A stretch of 64,000 nucleotides of DNA from Nocardia nova SH22a (GCF_000523235.1 NZ_CP006850.1:8122001-8186000); one strand, 5' to 3'; counted from the first letter of the stretch, positions 43,321 through 52,785 are shown. Made by a program: numbers and translations. Notes: generated by a model not told the origin, from the letters alone.

Positions 43321-44259
43321 ATGCGCGCACCCGCCATTTCCGTCTCCGGACTCCGGAAATCCTTCGGCGAGCAGGTGGTGCTCGACGGGATCGACCTCAC
43401 CGTCGCCGAAGGCACGATCTTCGCCCTGCTCGGCCCCAACGGCGCCGGAAAGACCACCACCGTCCACATCCTGTCGACCCTGACCGGGCCCGATGCCGGA
43501 GTGCTGCGCGTCGGCGGCCACGATCCGGTCGCCGACGCCGACGCGGTCCGCACCGCCATCGGTGTCACCGGCCAGTTCTCCGCGGTAGACGAACTGCTCA
43601 CCGGCCGCGAGAACCTGCTGCTGATGGCCGATCTGCACCATCTGCCCCGCGGCGAGGGCCGCCGCATCGCCGATGATCTGCTGCACCGGTTCGACCTCGT
43701 CGACGCCGCCGACAAGGTGGTGAGCGGTTATTCCGGCGGTATGACCCGGCGCCTGGATCTGGCCATGACACTGGTCGGCGACCCGCGCATCATCTTCCTC
43801 GACGAGCCGACGGTGGGCCTGGACCCGCGCAGCCGCCGCGGTATGTGGGAGATCATTCGCGAACTCGTCGCCGGGGGCGTCACCATCTTCCTCACCACGC
43901 AGTATCTCGATGAGGCCGACGAACTGGCCGGGCGGATCGCGGTGCTCGACCACGGCCGCATCGTCGCCGAGGGCACTCCCGACCAGCTCAAACGCCTGGT
44001 TCCGGGCGGGCACATCCGGCTCACCTTCGACGACGACATCCGCTTGCGGGCCGCGGCGGATCTGCTCGGCGGCACCATCGAGGACGCGACCCTCGCGGTG
44101 CCCTCCGATGGCGGCGTGGCTTCGCTGCGGGCGGTCCTGGACCGGCTCGACGCGGCGCATATCGAACCCGAGGGCCTGGCCGTGCACACCCCCAACCTCG
44201 ACGACGTCTTCCTCAGCCTCACCGGCCAGTCCGCACCCGAGAAGGAAACCGCACGATGA
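43321..44259 (+). CDS. DrrA-like ABC exporter ATP-binding protein
   Basis: A 312-residue ATPase. Walker A is LLGPNGAGKTTTV, the Q loop follows in GQFSAVDELLTGRENL, the signature is VSGYSGGMTRRLDLAM, Walker B is IIFLDEPTVGLDPRSR and the switch His lies in FLTTQYLDEADELA, where His is replaced by Gln as in many DrrA-type proteins. The C-terminal 85 residues are the accessory domain of the daunorubicin-resistance group. AAAGGA is 6-8 nt before ATG 43321; the frame is open upstream to 43285. It overlaps the permease gene by 4 bp and is likely to export a drug or the product of the divergent operon. Confidence 0.93.
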   Translation: MRAPAISVSGLRKSFGEQVVLDGIDLTVAEGTIFALLGPNGAGKTTTVHILSTLTGPDAGVLRVGGHDPVADADAVRTAIGVTGQFSAVDELLTGRENLLLMADLHHLPRGEGRRIADDLLHRFDLVDAADKVVSGYSGGMTRRLDLAMTLVGDPRIIFLDEPTVGLDPRSRRGMWEIIRELVAGGVTIFLTTQYLDEADELAGRIAVLDHGRIVAEGTPDQLKRLVPGGHIRLTFDDDIRLRAAADLLGGTIEDATLAVPSDGGVASLRAVLDRLDAAHIEPEGLAVHTPNLDDVFLSLTGQSAPEKETAR

Positions 44260-45020
44260 CATCCCACACCCTCACCGATTCCCGCACCATGCTGCGACGG
44301 AATCTGGTGCACGCCAAGCGATATCCGGCCATGACCATCAGCGTGGTGATCATGCCGGTGATCATGCTGCTGATGTTCAACTACATCTTCGGCGGCGCGC
44401 TGGAGAAGGCCACGACGGGGCATTACATCGATTACATCGTGCCCGGCATGATGTTGATGATCCCCGCCTATCTGGTCGTCGGCGTCGCCGTGGCGGTCGC
44501 CTCGGATATGACCAAGGGCATCGTGAACAGGTTCCGGACGATGCCCATGGACCACTCCTCGATTCTCACCGGGCAGGTGGTGGGCACCGTGATCCAGGGC
44601 CTGCTCGGGGTCGGGCTCATGGTCGCGGTGGGGCTGGCCATCGGCTTCCGCCCCGAGGCCAACGTGCTAGAATGGTTCGCCGCCTTCGGCTTGGTCGCAC
44701 TGGTGATCTTCGGATTGTCCTGGCTCGGAGTGGCTTTCGGGCTCGCCGCCAAATCTCCGGAGAGCGCCAGCAATATGCCGATGCCCATCGTGTTCCTGCC
44801 CTTCCTCGGCAGCGGACTGGTCCCCACCGGCACCATGCCGAACGGTGTCCGGCAGTTCGCGGAGTACCAGCCCTTCACCCCCATGACCGAGACATTGCGC
44901 GGTCTGCTGATGGGCACCGCGATCGGCGGCAACGCCATCGGCGCGCTGGCGTGGTGCATCGGCTTCGCGGTGGTCGGATACCTCTGGTCACGATCGCTGT
45001 TCCGCCGCAAGGCCAACTGA
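44256..45020 (+). CDS. DrrB-like ABC-2 permease
   Basis: A 254-residue permease with six membrane helices of the ABC-2 type. The N-terminal cytoplasmic helix (TDSRTMLRRNLVHAKRYP) precedes TM1, and the signature after TM2/TM3 is DMTKGIVNRFRTMPMDHSSIL. TM5 is followed by GSGLVPTGTMPNGVRQFAEYQPFTPM-like loop, which is conserved in DrrB/NodJ proteins. It pairs with the overlapping ATPase (ATGA). Both would form a homodimeric exporter of the type conferring resistance to hydrophobic compounds. Confidence 0.92.
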   Translation: MTSHTLTDSRTMLRRNLVHAKRYPAMTISVVIMPVIMLLMFNYIFGGALEKATTGHYIDYIVPGMMLMIPAYLVVGVAVAVASDMTKGIVNRFRTMPMDHSSILTGQVVGTVIQGLLGVGLMVAVGLAIGFRPEANVLEWFAAFGLVALVIFGLSWLGVAFGLAAKSPESASNMPMPIVFLPFLGSGLVPTGTMPNGVRQFAEYQPFTPMTETLRGLLMGTAIGGNAIGALAWCIGFAVVGYLWSRSLFRRKAN

Positions 45021-45038
45021 GCGAGAACGGTTTCACCG

Positions 45039-45067
45039 GCGGCGCCTCGGACTCTCCGAGGCGCCGC
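45039..45067 (+). terminator. Terminator of the ABC exporter operon
   Basis: A 13-bp GC-rich perfect stem with a 3-nt loop lies 18 bp beyond the permease stop. An outer GCGAGA/TCTCGC pair extends it. The U tract is short. Confidence 0.65.
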
Positions 45068-45138
45068 TCTCGCGTTCACGACCGTGCCGGACAGAACCTC
45101 ACAGCCGACATGAGAACGTTGTGAGGAGGGACCGATGA

Positions 45139-46506
<1,368 letters not shown>

Positions 46507-46546
46507 GCGAACCCACGGCCTACCCGGCTCGGCAACGGGGGCGCTG

Positions 46547-48211
46547 TCAGGAAGCTGTCGATCGCCAGAAGGCGCACTGGTGTTCCTGGGCGAGGTCGGC
46601 GGAGCCGATCCGTGCGGACGCGAGCGACTGGACATGGTTGCCGCTCTGAAAGGGCACCCATTCCGGTTGTCCGCCGCCGTTCGGATTTCCTGTGGATGCG
46701 AACCGGGTCCAGTACCCGATCATGGTCGCCGACAGGTGTCGCTGGGAGGGCGTGCCGGGTCCCGGGAGTTGCTGGTCGGCGAAGAGGTACTGCAATTCGG
46801 CGCCGTGGAACGCGCCGGTGGGAAAGTCGGGCTTGGGGAGCCCGATGAACCAGGGTGCGCTCTCGTCGGCGAATTCGTAGGCATACAACGGTGTTTCCGC
46901 GGCGAGTACCCGGTTCTGATCGAGAACCGTGCAGCCCCAAGCCCAGTCGGTGACCACCGTCGCCAATGCCTCGCCGGCGGAATGGAATCGGCTGACGGGA
47001 TATTGGGCCAGGATCCGTTCGACATCCGGTGCGGGAAACAGTGCGTCGAGTTGTTCGCGATATCCGGCCGGGGTCGTCTGCTGGCCGGTTGCCGTTTCGA
47101 TCGCGGCGGTGAAGAGGCGGTGTTCGTCCCGCGTCGTGCCTTCGATGATGGGCACATGATTGAAGCGACCGGTGGCGAAGGCGCGTTCCGGGCTGAGGGG
47201 AAGCATCCCGCCGCCGAAGGCAGGGCCTGATCCGACTCCGTCATCGGACCACTTCGCAAGCTCGTCCGCGGGCTTTGCCCGCAGGCACTCCGCGGCCGTG
47301 GCCGGATCGGAGCAGCCGACCTCGGCAGCGACCTCCACACCGTGCTGCTCTCGTTCGGAGCGCGGCAACGGAAACCAGGTCGGCGGCCCCGGCGACCATT
47401 TCCGACCGGCGCACTCGCCGCTCTGCACGATCGCCTTCTGAAACAGACCCGCGGATCCCGGTGCGGCCAGCTGAGCGCAGACGCTGGTCCCCCCGGCGGA
47501 CTCACCGAAGATCGTGACATTGCCGGGGTCCCCACCGAATGCCGCCGCGTTGCGCGCGACCCACCGCAGCGCGGCCTGCTGATCCTCGAGGCCGAAATTT
47601 CCGGAAAGGTTCCGGGCTTTTCCGTGGTCGAGAGCGGGGTGGGCGAGGAACCCGAAGATTCCCAGCCGGTAGTTGGGGCTGACGACGATCACGTTTCCAC
47701 TGCTCGCCAGCTGCTGCGCGTCGTACAGGCTGCCTGCGCCGCTGATGAAACCGTTGCCATGGATCCACACCATCACCGGCAGGTCGCGGCCGCTGTGGCG
47801 CGGTGTCGTCACGTTGAGATAGAGACAGTCTTCGGTGGAGCTGGCCGGATCCATCAGTCCTTCGGCCTGAGCGCATCGATTACCGGGTCTGGTCGCGTCT
47901 CGTATACCCGGCCACGACGCGGCGGGTTGCGGCGATGCCCAGCGGAGTTCACCCACCGGCGGCGCTGCGTACGGGATCCCCTGAAAGACCCTGGTATCCG
48001 TGCCGAGGCTGCCTCGTACCGCGCCGATGTCGGTCGAGACCACGGCGTCGGCGGGACTCCCGGATGGGCCGCGGCTCCAGGCCGGAGCTGCTCCCGCCAC
48101 GGCCGCGCAGAGTGCGAGCGCCGCCGTGGTCAGCAGCACCCCCAGTCGGCGTGCGGTGTCGGATCGCGTTCTGCGGCAGTCCGATCCGTGGTTGCGCTCC
48201 TGCTGTTCCAT
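46547..48211 (-). CDS. Secreted type B carboxylesterase
   Basis: A 554-residue exported esterase. The signal peptide covers about 1-45 (twin Arg in CRRTRSDTARR, then LGVLLTTAALALCAAVAG). The family motifs are EDCLYLNV, the oxyanion-hole loop VWIHGNGFISGAG (HGNG instead of HGGG) and nucleophile Ser238 in FGESAGG. The acid is in GTTRDE and the His in GAFHGAEL. It hydrolyses carboxyl esters outside the cell; the substrate is unknown. ATG 48211 fits the signal peptide. A divergent TetR regulator with two inverted repeats in the shared promoter region suggests substrate-induced control. Confidence 0.9.
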   Translation of the reverse strand: MEQQERNHGSDCRRTRSDTARRLGVLLTTAALALCAAVAGAAPAWSRGPSGSPADAVVSTDIGAVRGSLGTDTRVFQGIPYAAPPVGELRWASPQPAASWPGIRDATRPGNRCAQAEGLMDPASSTEDCLYLNVTTPRHSGRDLPVMVWIHGNGFISGAGSLYDAQQLASSGNVIVVSPNYRLGIFGFLAHPALDHGKARNLSGNFGLEDQQAALRWVARNAAAFGGDPGNVTIFGESAGGTSVCAQLAAPGSAGLFQKAIVQSGECAGRKWSPGPPTWFPLPRSEREQHGVEVAAEVGCSDPATAAECLRAKPADELAKWSDDGVGSGPAFGGGMLPLSPERAFATGRFNHVPIIEGTTRDEHRLFTAAIETATGQQTTPAGYREQLDALFPAPDVERILAQYPVSRFHSAGEALATVVTDWAWGCTVLDQNRVLAAETPLYAYEFADESAPWFIGLPKPDFPTGAFHGAELQYLFADQQLPGPGTPSQRHLSATMIGYWTRFASTGNPNGGGQPEWVPFQSGNHVQSLASARIGSADLAQEHQCAFWRSTAS

Positions 48212-48233
48212 GTCTCGGCCCGTCTCGATCTAA

Positions 48234-48275
48234 TTCGTGTATGGGTACCACGAACCATAAGTGTATGGTTTACAC
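48234..48275. promoter_or_regulatory. Two inverted repeats between the carboxylesterase and TetR genes
   Basis: TTCGTG...CACGAA (48234-48254, 9-nt spacer) and GTGTA...TACAC (48261-48275, 5-nt spacer) lie in the 103-bp divergent promoter region and are candidate TetR operators. Confidence 0.5.
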
Positions 48276-48314
48276 AAAGTCAATCGGCTCGCTGCCGACG
48301 AGAGGAATCGACCG

Positions 48315-49148
48315 ATGCCGACCGCCGACGACGCGGAACTGCCACCGGGCCTCGCCTTGGCGTGGAGGCACCCTGACACGTCGAACAAGCTCGGCCGCAA
48401 GCCGTCGCGAAGCGTCGAGGAGGTTGTCGAGGCAGCCCTCGAACTGGCCGATGCCGACGGATTCACCGCCATCTCGATGCCCAAGATCGCGCAGCGGATC
48501 GGGCTGACCACCAACGCGATCTACCGCTATGTCAGCTCCCGCGACGAACTGCTGGTGCTCGTCGCCGAGGCAGCCTGGGGCCCGGCACCGGACCTGGTGT
48601 CCGACCCGCAGGACTGGCGGGCCGCGGCGACCGTCTGGACCCGGGCGATGATCGATCGATGCGACGTGCATCCGTGGCTCTGCGATCTACCGATCCGCGG
48701 CGCCCCGGTGACACCGCATCTGCTGGGCTGGACGGAGGCGATCCTGAAAGTCTTGACCGGCGCGGGCCTGAGCCCCAGCGAGAGCTTGGGCTGCGCGTTG
48801 CTGCTGGACGGTTACGCGCGACAGATCGCCAACGCGCGTCGTGATGTGCGCGAAAGCACCAGCGCATCAGTCCAATCGGCAGCGGTGACCCGCTTCCTCG
48901 AACCGCGCCTACGAGAACAGGGATATTCGATCCTGGCGTCCATGATGGCCGGAAACGAATACTCCGACGACATCCTGGACGATGACATCACCTTCGGCCT
49001 GGAGCGAATCCTGGACGGGACAGCCGCCCTGATCACCAGGAAAGAGCTTGCAGAAGAACGAGATTCGGACGCAAGCTCAGCAGATCCGCCCGATCAGCGC
49101 ACTACCCCCGCGAGCGCTGGAACACACCGCCTTGCACGCCCCCGGTGA
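48315..49148 (+). CDS. TetR/AcrR-family transcriptional regulator
   Basis: A 277-residue regulator. The helix-turn-helix domain is VEEVVEAALELADADGFTAI, then MPKIAQRIGLTTNAIYRYVSSRDELL (about residues 34-80). The C-terminal domain is helical with the TetR_C-like tail and a polar, unstructured end (about residues 250-277). ATG 48315 has GAGAGGAA upstream; the open frame extends to 48261 without better signals. It is divergent from the carboxylesterase gene, which is its likely target. Its last 47 bp overlap the convergent DUF397 gene. Confidence 0.88.
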   Translation: MPTADDAELPPGLALAWRHPDTSNKLGRKPSRSVEEVVEAALELADADGFTAISMPKIAQRIGLTTNAIYRYVSSRDELLVLVAEAAWGPAPDLVSDPQDWRAAATVWTRAMIDRCDVHPWLCDLPIRGAPVTPHLLGWTEAILKVLTGAGLSPSESLGCALLLDGYARQIANARRDVRESTSASVQSAAVTRFLEPRLREQGYSILASMMAGNEYSDDILDDDITFGLERILDGTAALITRKELAEERDSDASSADPPDQRTTPASAGTHRLARPR

Positions 49149-49314
49149 AGGCGTCCCACTCGCCAGGGGTGAAGACGAGCGCGGGACCGTCCGGGTTCTT
49201 CGAGTCGCGAACGCCGACCAGCCCGCCGTCGAGGAAGGCGACTTCGACGCACTCCTTGGTGGCACCGCTGCGACTGCTCTTGAACCACTTCGCTTCGGAC
49301 AGTTCGTTGCTCAC
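49102..49314 (-). CDS. DUF397 protein
   Basis: A 70-residue protein. MSNELSEAKWFKSSRSG followed by CVEVAFLDGGLVGVRDSKNPDGP and VFTPGEWDAFTGGV is the textbook DUF397 sequence. In actinobacteria such genes almost always follow an XRE-DUF5753 gene, as here; their ATGA overlap shows coupling. Pairs of this kind (for example BldB/WhiJ-type systems in Streptomyces) modulate development and act partly like antitoxin-toxin pairs. The precise role here is unknown. Confidence 0.93.
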   Translation of the reverse strand: MSNELSEAKWFKSSRSGATKECVEVAFLDGGLVGVRDSKNPDGPALVFTPGEWDAFTGGVQGGVFQRSRG

Positions 49315-50180
49315 CCTAGATGCTCCTTCGCTACCTGCCGTAACGTGGCCCTGCTGCGAGCCGCATCTTGTGCGGCTGACTGCATGACCTCGTACGCCTC
49401 AGCGTACCGGTGCAGGCTAGCGGGTTTCTCCAAATACAGGTCACCCGTGTAGGTCTCCGCATACACGACGCTGTGCGCAGTGTGGCCCAAACGCAGCATC
49501 ACGAATGGGCCGAGCGCTTCGCCGACCGGCACGCCTGCAGTGAACGGAAGAACCCGTATGTCGATGTTCGCGCGTGTGCTGATATCCGCCAGGTAGCGCA
49601 CCTGAGAACTCATCACCTTCCCGCTTCCGACAACACGACGGAGTGCGGCCTCGTGGATGATCAGTTGCAGTCGGACTGGGCGAGCCTTACGAGTGATCAG
49701 CAACTGTCGGCGAATCTTCAATTGGACATGTCGCTCAATCTCTTCGACAGGGTCCTGCGGCAACGCGCATTGCAGTAGCGCACGAGCGTAGTCCGGCGTC
49801 TGAAGCAGGCCGGGGATCAACTCGGGTTGATAGGCAGCAATCTCCTGCGCTGCCGCCTCCAATCCTACATAGATATCAAAATCGGCGGGAATCAGATCAC
49901 CGTACTCGTGCCACCAATTTCTTGTATTAGCCTGCTGAGCAAGCCCTTTCATCGCCTCTATCTTCGCCCGATCGAACTGGTACAGCCGGCAGTACGCTTC
50001 GATCTCCGGAAGTGAGAGCTTCTGGGTCAGCCCTTTCTCGACGCGCATCAAAGTAGGCGCCGACCGGCCGATATGCGCTGCGGCCTCGGCGAGGGTCATA
50101 CCGGCCTCCTCGCGGGCCTGCCGCAAGTAGTAACCGAGCTGGCGCTTCGGCAGCGAGAGCGGTTCCCCAGTTTCAGCCAT
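49311..50180 (-). CDS. XRE-family DUF5753 regulator
   Basis: A 289-residue protein. The helix-turn-helix is LGYYLRQAREEAGMTLAEAAAHIGRSAPTL-type (about residues 15-65). The DUF5753 domain follows, with WWHEYGDLIPADFDIYVGLE and LIPGLLQTPDYARALL. GGGGG lies about 7 nt before the ATG at 50180. It is coupled to the DUF397 gene downstream and is a WhiJ-like regulator by family. Nocardia genomes carry many paralogues; targets are unknown. Confidence 0.93.
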   Translation of the reverse strand: MAETGEPLSLPKRQLGYYLRQAREEAGMTLAEAAAHIGRSAPTLMRVEKGLTQKLSLPEIEAYCRLYQFDRAKIEAMKGLAQQANTRNWWHEYGDLIPADFDIYVGLEAAAQEIAAYQPELIPGLLQTPDYARALLQCALPQDPVEEIERHVQLKIRRQLLITRKARPVRLQLIIHEAALRRVVGSGKVMSSQVRYLADISTRANIDIRVLPFTAGVPVGEALGPFVMLRLGHTAHSVVYAETYTGDLYLEKPASLHRYAEAYEVMQSAAQDAARSRATLRQVAKEHLG

Positions 50181-50529
50181 CGAATACCCCCTATCTTTTC
50201 GTTCCGAATTGAAACGACACCTTGAGATTCTTGTAATCCGTCCTGGCCCTTTACGCCACTTCCAGCGGGATTTCGTGTCGCACAAACAGTCCGGACTTGT
50301 TGGTGGTGTTCTGGTGCTGCAACCGAGACCGACGCAAACCGAGACCGCTACTGCGGCCGACATCAATGGAGGAACCTACGAACCCGCCCACACGGGCGAT
50401 TGCGGCAGTAGGTGGGGAGTCCGCCCCACCGCGCGCAGCTACGGACCACGATAGCCGATCCCTACCGTCCGGGCGAGTACTGACCACGAATCAGCAACCA
50501 GCCCAACAAAGTCCAAGGGGGACTATCCA
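50181..50529. other. 349-bp divergent intergenic region
   Basis: Lies between the XRE gene and the small gene at 50530. The sequence is less GC-rich near 50200-50240 and must hold the XRE promoter. A frame starting at 50365 reads across it, but without a Shine-Dalgarno or family match; no gene is called. Confidence 0.4.
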
Positions 50530-50880
50530 ATGCTCTTCTCACCGCTCGATGATGCGCTGCTCGTACCACCGGGCATCTGCGGACTTGCGCAGGCCGATCT
50601 CGCTCATGACCTGATGCGCCGTCACCGCGACTGCCGTGCCGAACGCTGCGCATGGAAGCAGGTGGCGTATCGGACCCTGGTACAGCTCGGGCGGATCGAA
50701 CCGCCGAATTCCAGTTCGCGTGAGCGGGCTCATCGGCACGGAATCGAATTTCCTTATCGCAGTGATGTTTACGGTGTTCGAGAGCGAACCGAGGCGACGG
50801 CCGAGACCTTCCAGCAGGTTCTCGATGGGTTGAAGGCGCTCGCAAACGACATGTCCCCGAACGACAGTCGTGACAGGTGA
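50530..50880 (+). CDS. Small hypothetical protein with CAxKxxA(Y/F)xxLVxxGRIxP motif
   Basis: A 116-residue soluble protein (AAGGGGG 7-8 nt before the ATG). Residues 33-59 contain HRDCRAERCAWKQVAYRTL and then VQLGRIEPP. The downstream gene product has the same pattern, which suggests a shared domain. The C-terminal third is charged and helical. No function is recognised. It is the first of three small same-strand genes with 7-nt spacing or overlaps. Confidence 0.65.
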   Translation: MLFSPLDDALLVPPGICGLAQADLAHDLMRRHRDCRAERCAWKQVAYRTLVQLGRIEPPNSSSRERAHRHGIEFPYRSDVYGVRERTEATAETFQQVLDGLKALANDMSPNDSRDR

Positions 50881-50887
50881 GGCACCG

Positions 50888-51235
50888 ATGGGGACCTGGA
50901 ACGCTCTGTCCAGCATCGTGACCGTGCTGTCCGGATGCGCGGTGACACTGCTCGCCATCGGATGTTTCTGGCCGCGCGAGGACTCCCGGCACCCGACCGC
51001 CCGACCTCGTCCGGACCGGCCGCGCGGCACGCCGGTTTCGCGGCATTGGCCTTGGCAATGGAACTGCGGCGAGCCCGATCACGCCTTCACGCTCACCGAC
51101 GCGCACACCTGGATGCAGGTTCACCGGGATCACGATTGCGCACGTAAGCGGGCCGCCTTCGCCGCACTCGTCGCGGCCGGGCGCATCCATCCCGATTCCA
51201 CCCGCCGCAACACCCTGAGGAGTGACGATGACTGA
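50888..51235 (+). CDS. Small membrane-anchored protein sharing the CAxKxxA(Y/F)xxLVxxGRIxP motif
   Basis: A 115-residue protein. One membrane helix at about 8-28 (LSSIVTVLSGCAVTLLAIGCFW) is followed by a Pro/Arg-rich linker and a C-terminal segment with HRDHDCARKRAAFAALVAA and GRIHPD. That segment matches the upstream protein in register. GGTGAGG is about 5 nt before ATG 50888, which is preferred over GTG 50870. It overlaps the next gene by 8 bp. Function unknown. Confidence 0.6.
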   Translation: MGTWNALSSIVTVLSGCAVTLLAIGCFWPREDSRHPTARPRPDRPRGTPVSRHWPWQWNCGEPDHAFTLTDAHTWMQVHRDHDCARKRAAFAALVAAGRIHPDSTRRNTLRSDDD

Positions 51236-51434
51236 TACGAAAGGCTCTGCAGCACAGCCCGATCCGCTTCGCGAGCGAATCTGCGAACTCTCCGCACGGG
51301 CCGAATCCGCAGGATACGTCCTCACCCGCGGCGCGTCACCACAGCACGAGTGGAAGCTGCTCGACAGCGAATACCGCGAGGACATCTTCTCGTCCACCGA
51401 TCTCGACCGGATCGAGCAGTGGCTCGATTCGTGA
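51228..51434 (+). CDS. Small acidic hypothetical protein (68 aa)
   Basis: GAGGAG is 5 nt before ATG 51228. The protein has two parts: a helix with RERICELSARAESAGYVLTRG and a short strand-helix with EWKLLDSEYREDIFSSTDLDRIEQWLDS, an acidic motif typical of small actinobacterial phage- or regulator-linked proteins. It overlaps the previous gene by 8 bp and is probably in the same operon. No function is recognised. Confidence 0.65.
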   Translation: MTDTKGSAAQPDPLRERICELSARAESAGYVLTRGASPQHEWKLLDSEYREDIFSSTDLDRIEQWLDS

Positions 51435-51488
51435 GCCGATGCCTCGCCCAGCCGATCGGCCGCGGGGATCATCGACAACACTGTGGGT

Positions 51489-51884
51489 ATGTTCAGGCGG
51501 TTCGCGAAGGAGTTCCGACCCAATCCCGCTCCCGCCGTCGGGACGCGCAGCCGGATCCTGCTGCGGGTTCGGGTGGCGCGGTGGGAGTTCATCGCGCGGC
51601 AGACCATAGTCGAACCGGGCGGCGACAGCGGATGGCATTACCACGACGGCACCCTGTTCGTACTGGTCACCGGCAGCACACTGTCCCATCCCGGACTCGA
51701 CTGCGCGCCGGTGAACTACCGCCCCTGGCACATCTTCCGCGAACCGCCCGGCCCCGCGCACGCGCACACCGCACGAAACCGGACGCGAAAGCCGTTGCGG
51801 CTCAACGTCTTATATCTTCTGCCTACTGGCAGTCCGCTGTCCCGTCCCGCGCAAGCGCCCGAATGCGACGGAGGCTGCACCTGA
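51489..51884 (+). CDS. Cupin-like protein
   Basis: A 131-residue protein with one cupin-type barrel: TIVEPGGDSGWHYHDGTLFVLVTG holds the G-x-H-x-H metal-binding motif, and a second half with PWHIFREPPGPAHAHTARN supplies a further His pair. The metal and substrate cannot be inferred. The basic N-terminus (MFRRFAKEFRP) is unusual. Start assignment is weak (GTG 51483 or ATG 51489). Confidence 0.6.
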   Translation: MFRRFAKEFRPNPAPAVGTRSRILLRVRVARWEFIARQTIVEPGGDSGWHYHDGTLFVLVTGSTLSHPGLDCAPVNYRPWHIFREPPGPAHAHTARNRTRKPLRLNVLYLLPTGSPLSRPAQAPECDGGCT

Positions 51885-51893
51885 CCCCGCCTA

Positions 51894-52289
51894 TCAGTGG
51901 CTTCCGAGATCGATCGTCATAATCTTGACGACGCGGTGCGGGTCTCCATGATCACCTTCGCGAGTTTCGTTGCTGTATTGGTAGTCGATCCGTCCCGCAC
52001 CGCTGATCTCGTAATGGATTGTGCGCGAGTATCCCTCCCATTTCGGCCCGTGATGTTTGCCCCGGAGGACAGTCGACGACCCCACAGCCGGAGGCATGCC
52101 AGGAGTCGAGGACACGTGCGACCAGAATTGGCGCGCCGCGGTCACCCCGACACGATCGACAAGACCGTTCCATACTTCGACGAACTGACGATGGACGAGC
52201 ACCCGGTAATCCGGCTTGGTATCCGGTCGGCCACCCGGCGATCGGGCCGCCACATAGGGACGATATGCCCCCGGCTGCGGATCAGGCAT
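51894..52289 (-). CDS. Putative toxin of a two-gene toxin-antitoxin operon
   Basis: A 131-residue basic protein. The C-terminal part has RGKHHGPKWEGYSRTIHYEI followed by GRIDYQYSNETREGDHGDPH and ends VVKIMTIDLGSH, a strand-rich pattern with many His, Lys and Arg residues fitting an RNase-type toxin, and it resembles proteins usually encoded after Phd-like antitoxins. Family assignment is tentative. The ATG overlaps the antitoxin stop by 8 bp, so its synthesis is coupled to the antitoxin. If functional it would cleave RNA or block translation under stress. Confidence 0.55.
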   Translation of the reverse strand: MPDPQPGAYRPYVAARSPGGRPDTKPDYRVLVHRQFVEVWNGLVDRVGVTAARQFWSHVSSTPGMPPAVGSSTVLRGKHHGPKWEGYSRTIHYEISGAGRIDYQYSNETREGDHGDPHRVVKIMTIDLGSH

Positions 52290-52752
52290 CGCCGCTCGGC
52301 CGCGGTTCGCCGACCTCCACATAATCGGATTCGACACCGGGCTCGGTATGCACGGCGCGACGCTGCGGGTCGCGCATCACGGCGGCGGTGGTCACCCAGG
52401 CGTGCAACGCCTCTCGGAGCGGAGTTGGATCCTCCGACGTCACTGTAAGTACGAGCGCATTCCTTATTTCGCTCAACGCCTCGGCGCGATCGTCGGAATC
52501 GAATTCAGACAACCACGCAAGTCCGCCGAGCTCGACGGGGGTGGGTGTGCTGGTGCGGGCGAGCACTGCCTCGGCGGTGAACAGCTGAGTCGTCACGGCG
52601 GCCGCCTCGGTGAGTGCCGCAATACGCTGCGCCGCGAGCATGACCAGTACGGATCCGTCGGTATCACGTAACGATGCCGACGACTGCTTCGCCTCGTCCA
52701 GGAACTCGCGGCGTCGCGCTCCCGCAAGATCGCTTACTTGATACATCGACAT
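52282..52752 (-). CDS. Putative Phd/YefM-like antitoxin
   Basis: A 156-residue protein. The N-terminal 46 residues (YQVSDLAGARRREFLDEAKQ followed by RDTDGSVLVMLAAQRIAAL) follow the Phd/YefM pattern of strand-helix-strand. The rest is helical with an acidic tail (HTEPGVESDYVEVGE), as expected for an intrinsically disordered toxin-binding region; the length is about twice that of a typical Phd. The ATG at 52752 lies 6 nt after TAATAT, so translation is leaderless. A perfect palindrome sits upstream of the -10. It precedes the putative toxin, the usual antitoxin-first order. Confidence 0.6.
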   Translation of the reverse strand: MSMYQVSDLAGARRREFLDEAKQSSASLRDTDGSVLVMLAAQRIAALTEAAAVTTQLFTAEAVLARTSTPTPVELGGLAWLSEFDSDDRAEALSEIRNALVLTVTSEDPTPLREALHAWVTTAAVMRDPQRRAVHTEPGVESDYVEVGEPRPSGDA

Positions 52753-52758
52753 GCCATG

Positions 52759-52785
52759 ATATTAGCAAAATCATGACATCATGAT
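52759..52785 (-). promoter_or_regulatory. Toxin-antitoxin promoter and palindromic operator
   Basis: The minus-strand -10 TAATAT is at 52759-52764. Upstream, ATCATGA-CA-TCATGAT (52770-52785) is a perfect inverted repeat of 7 bp arms, placed just upstream of the -10 where a bound antitoxin would block transcription. Confidence 0.7.

Noticed and set aside
50365..50529. A possible small gene reading MEEPTNPPTRAIAAVGG before the gene at 50530.
   Set aside because: Only low-complexity sequence, no Shine-Dalgarno match and it runs into the next gene in another frame.
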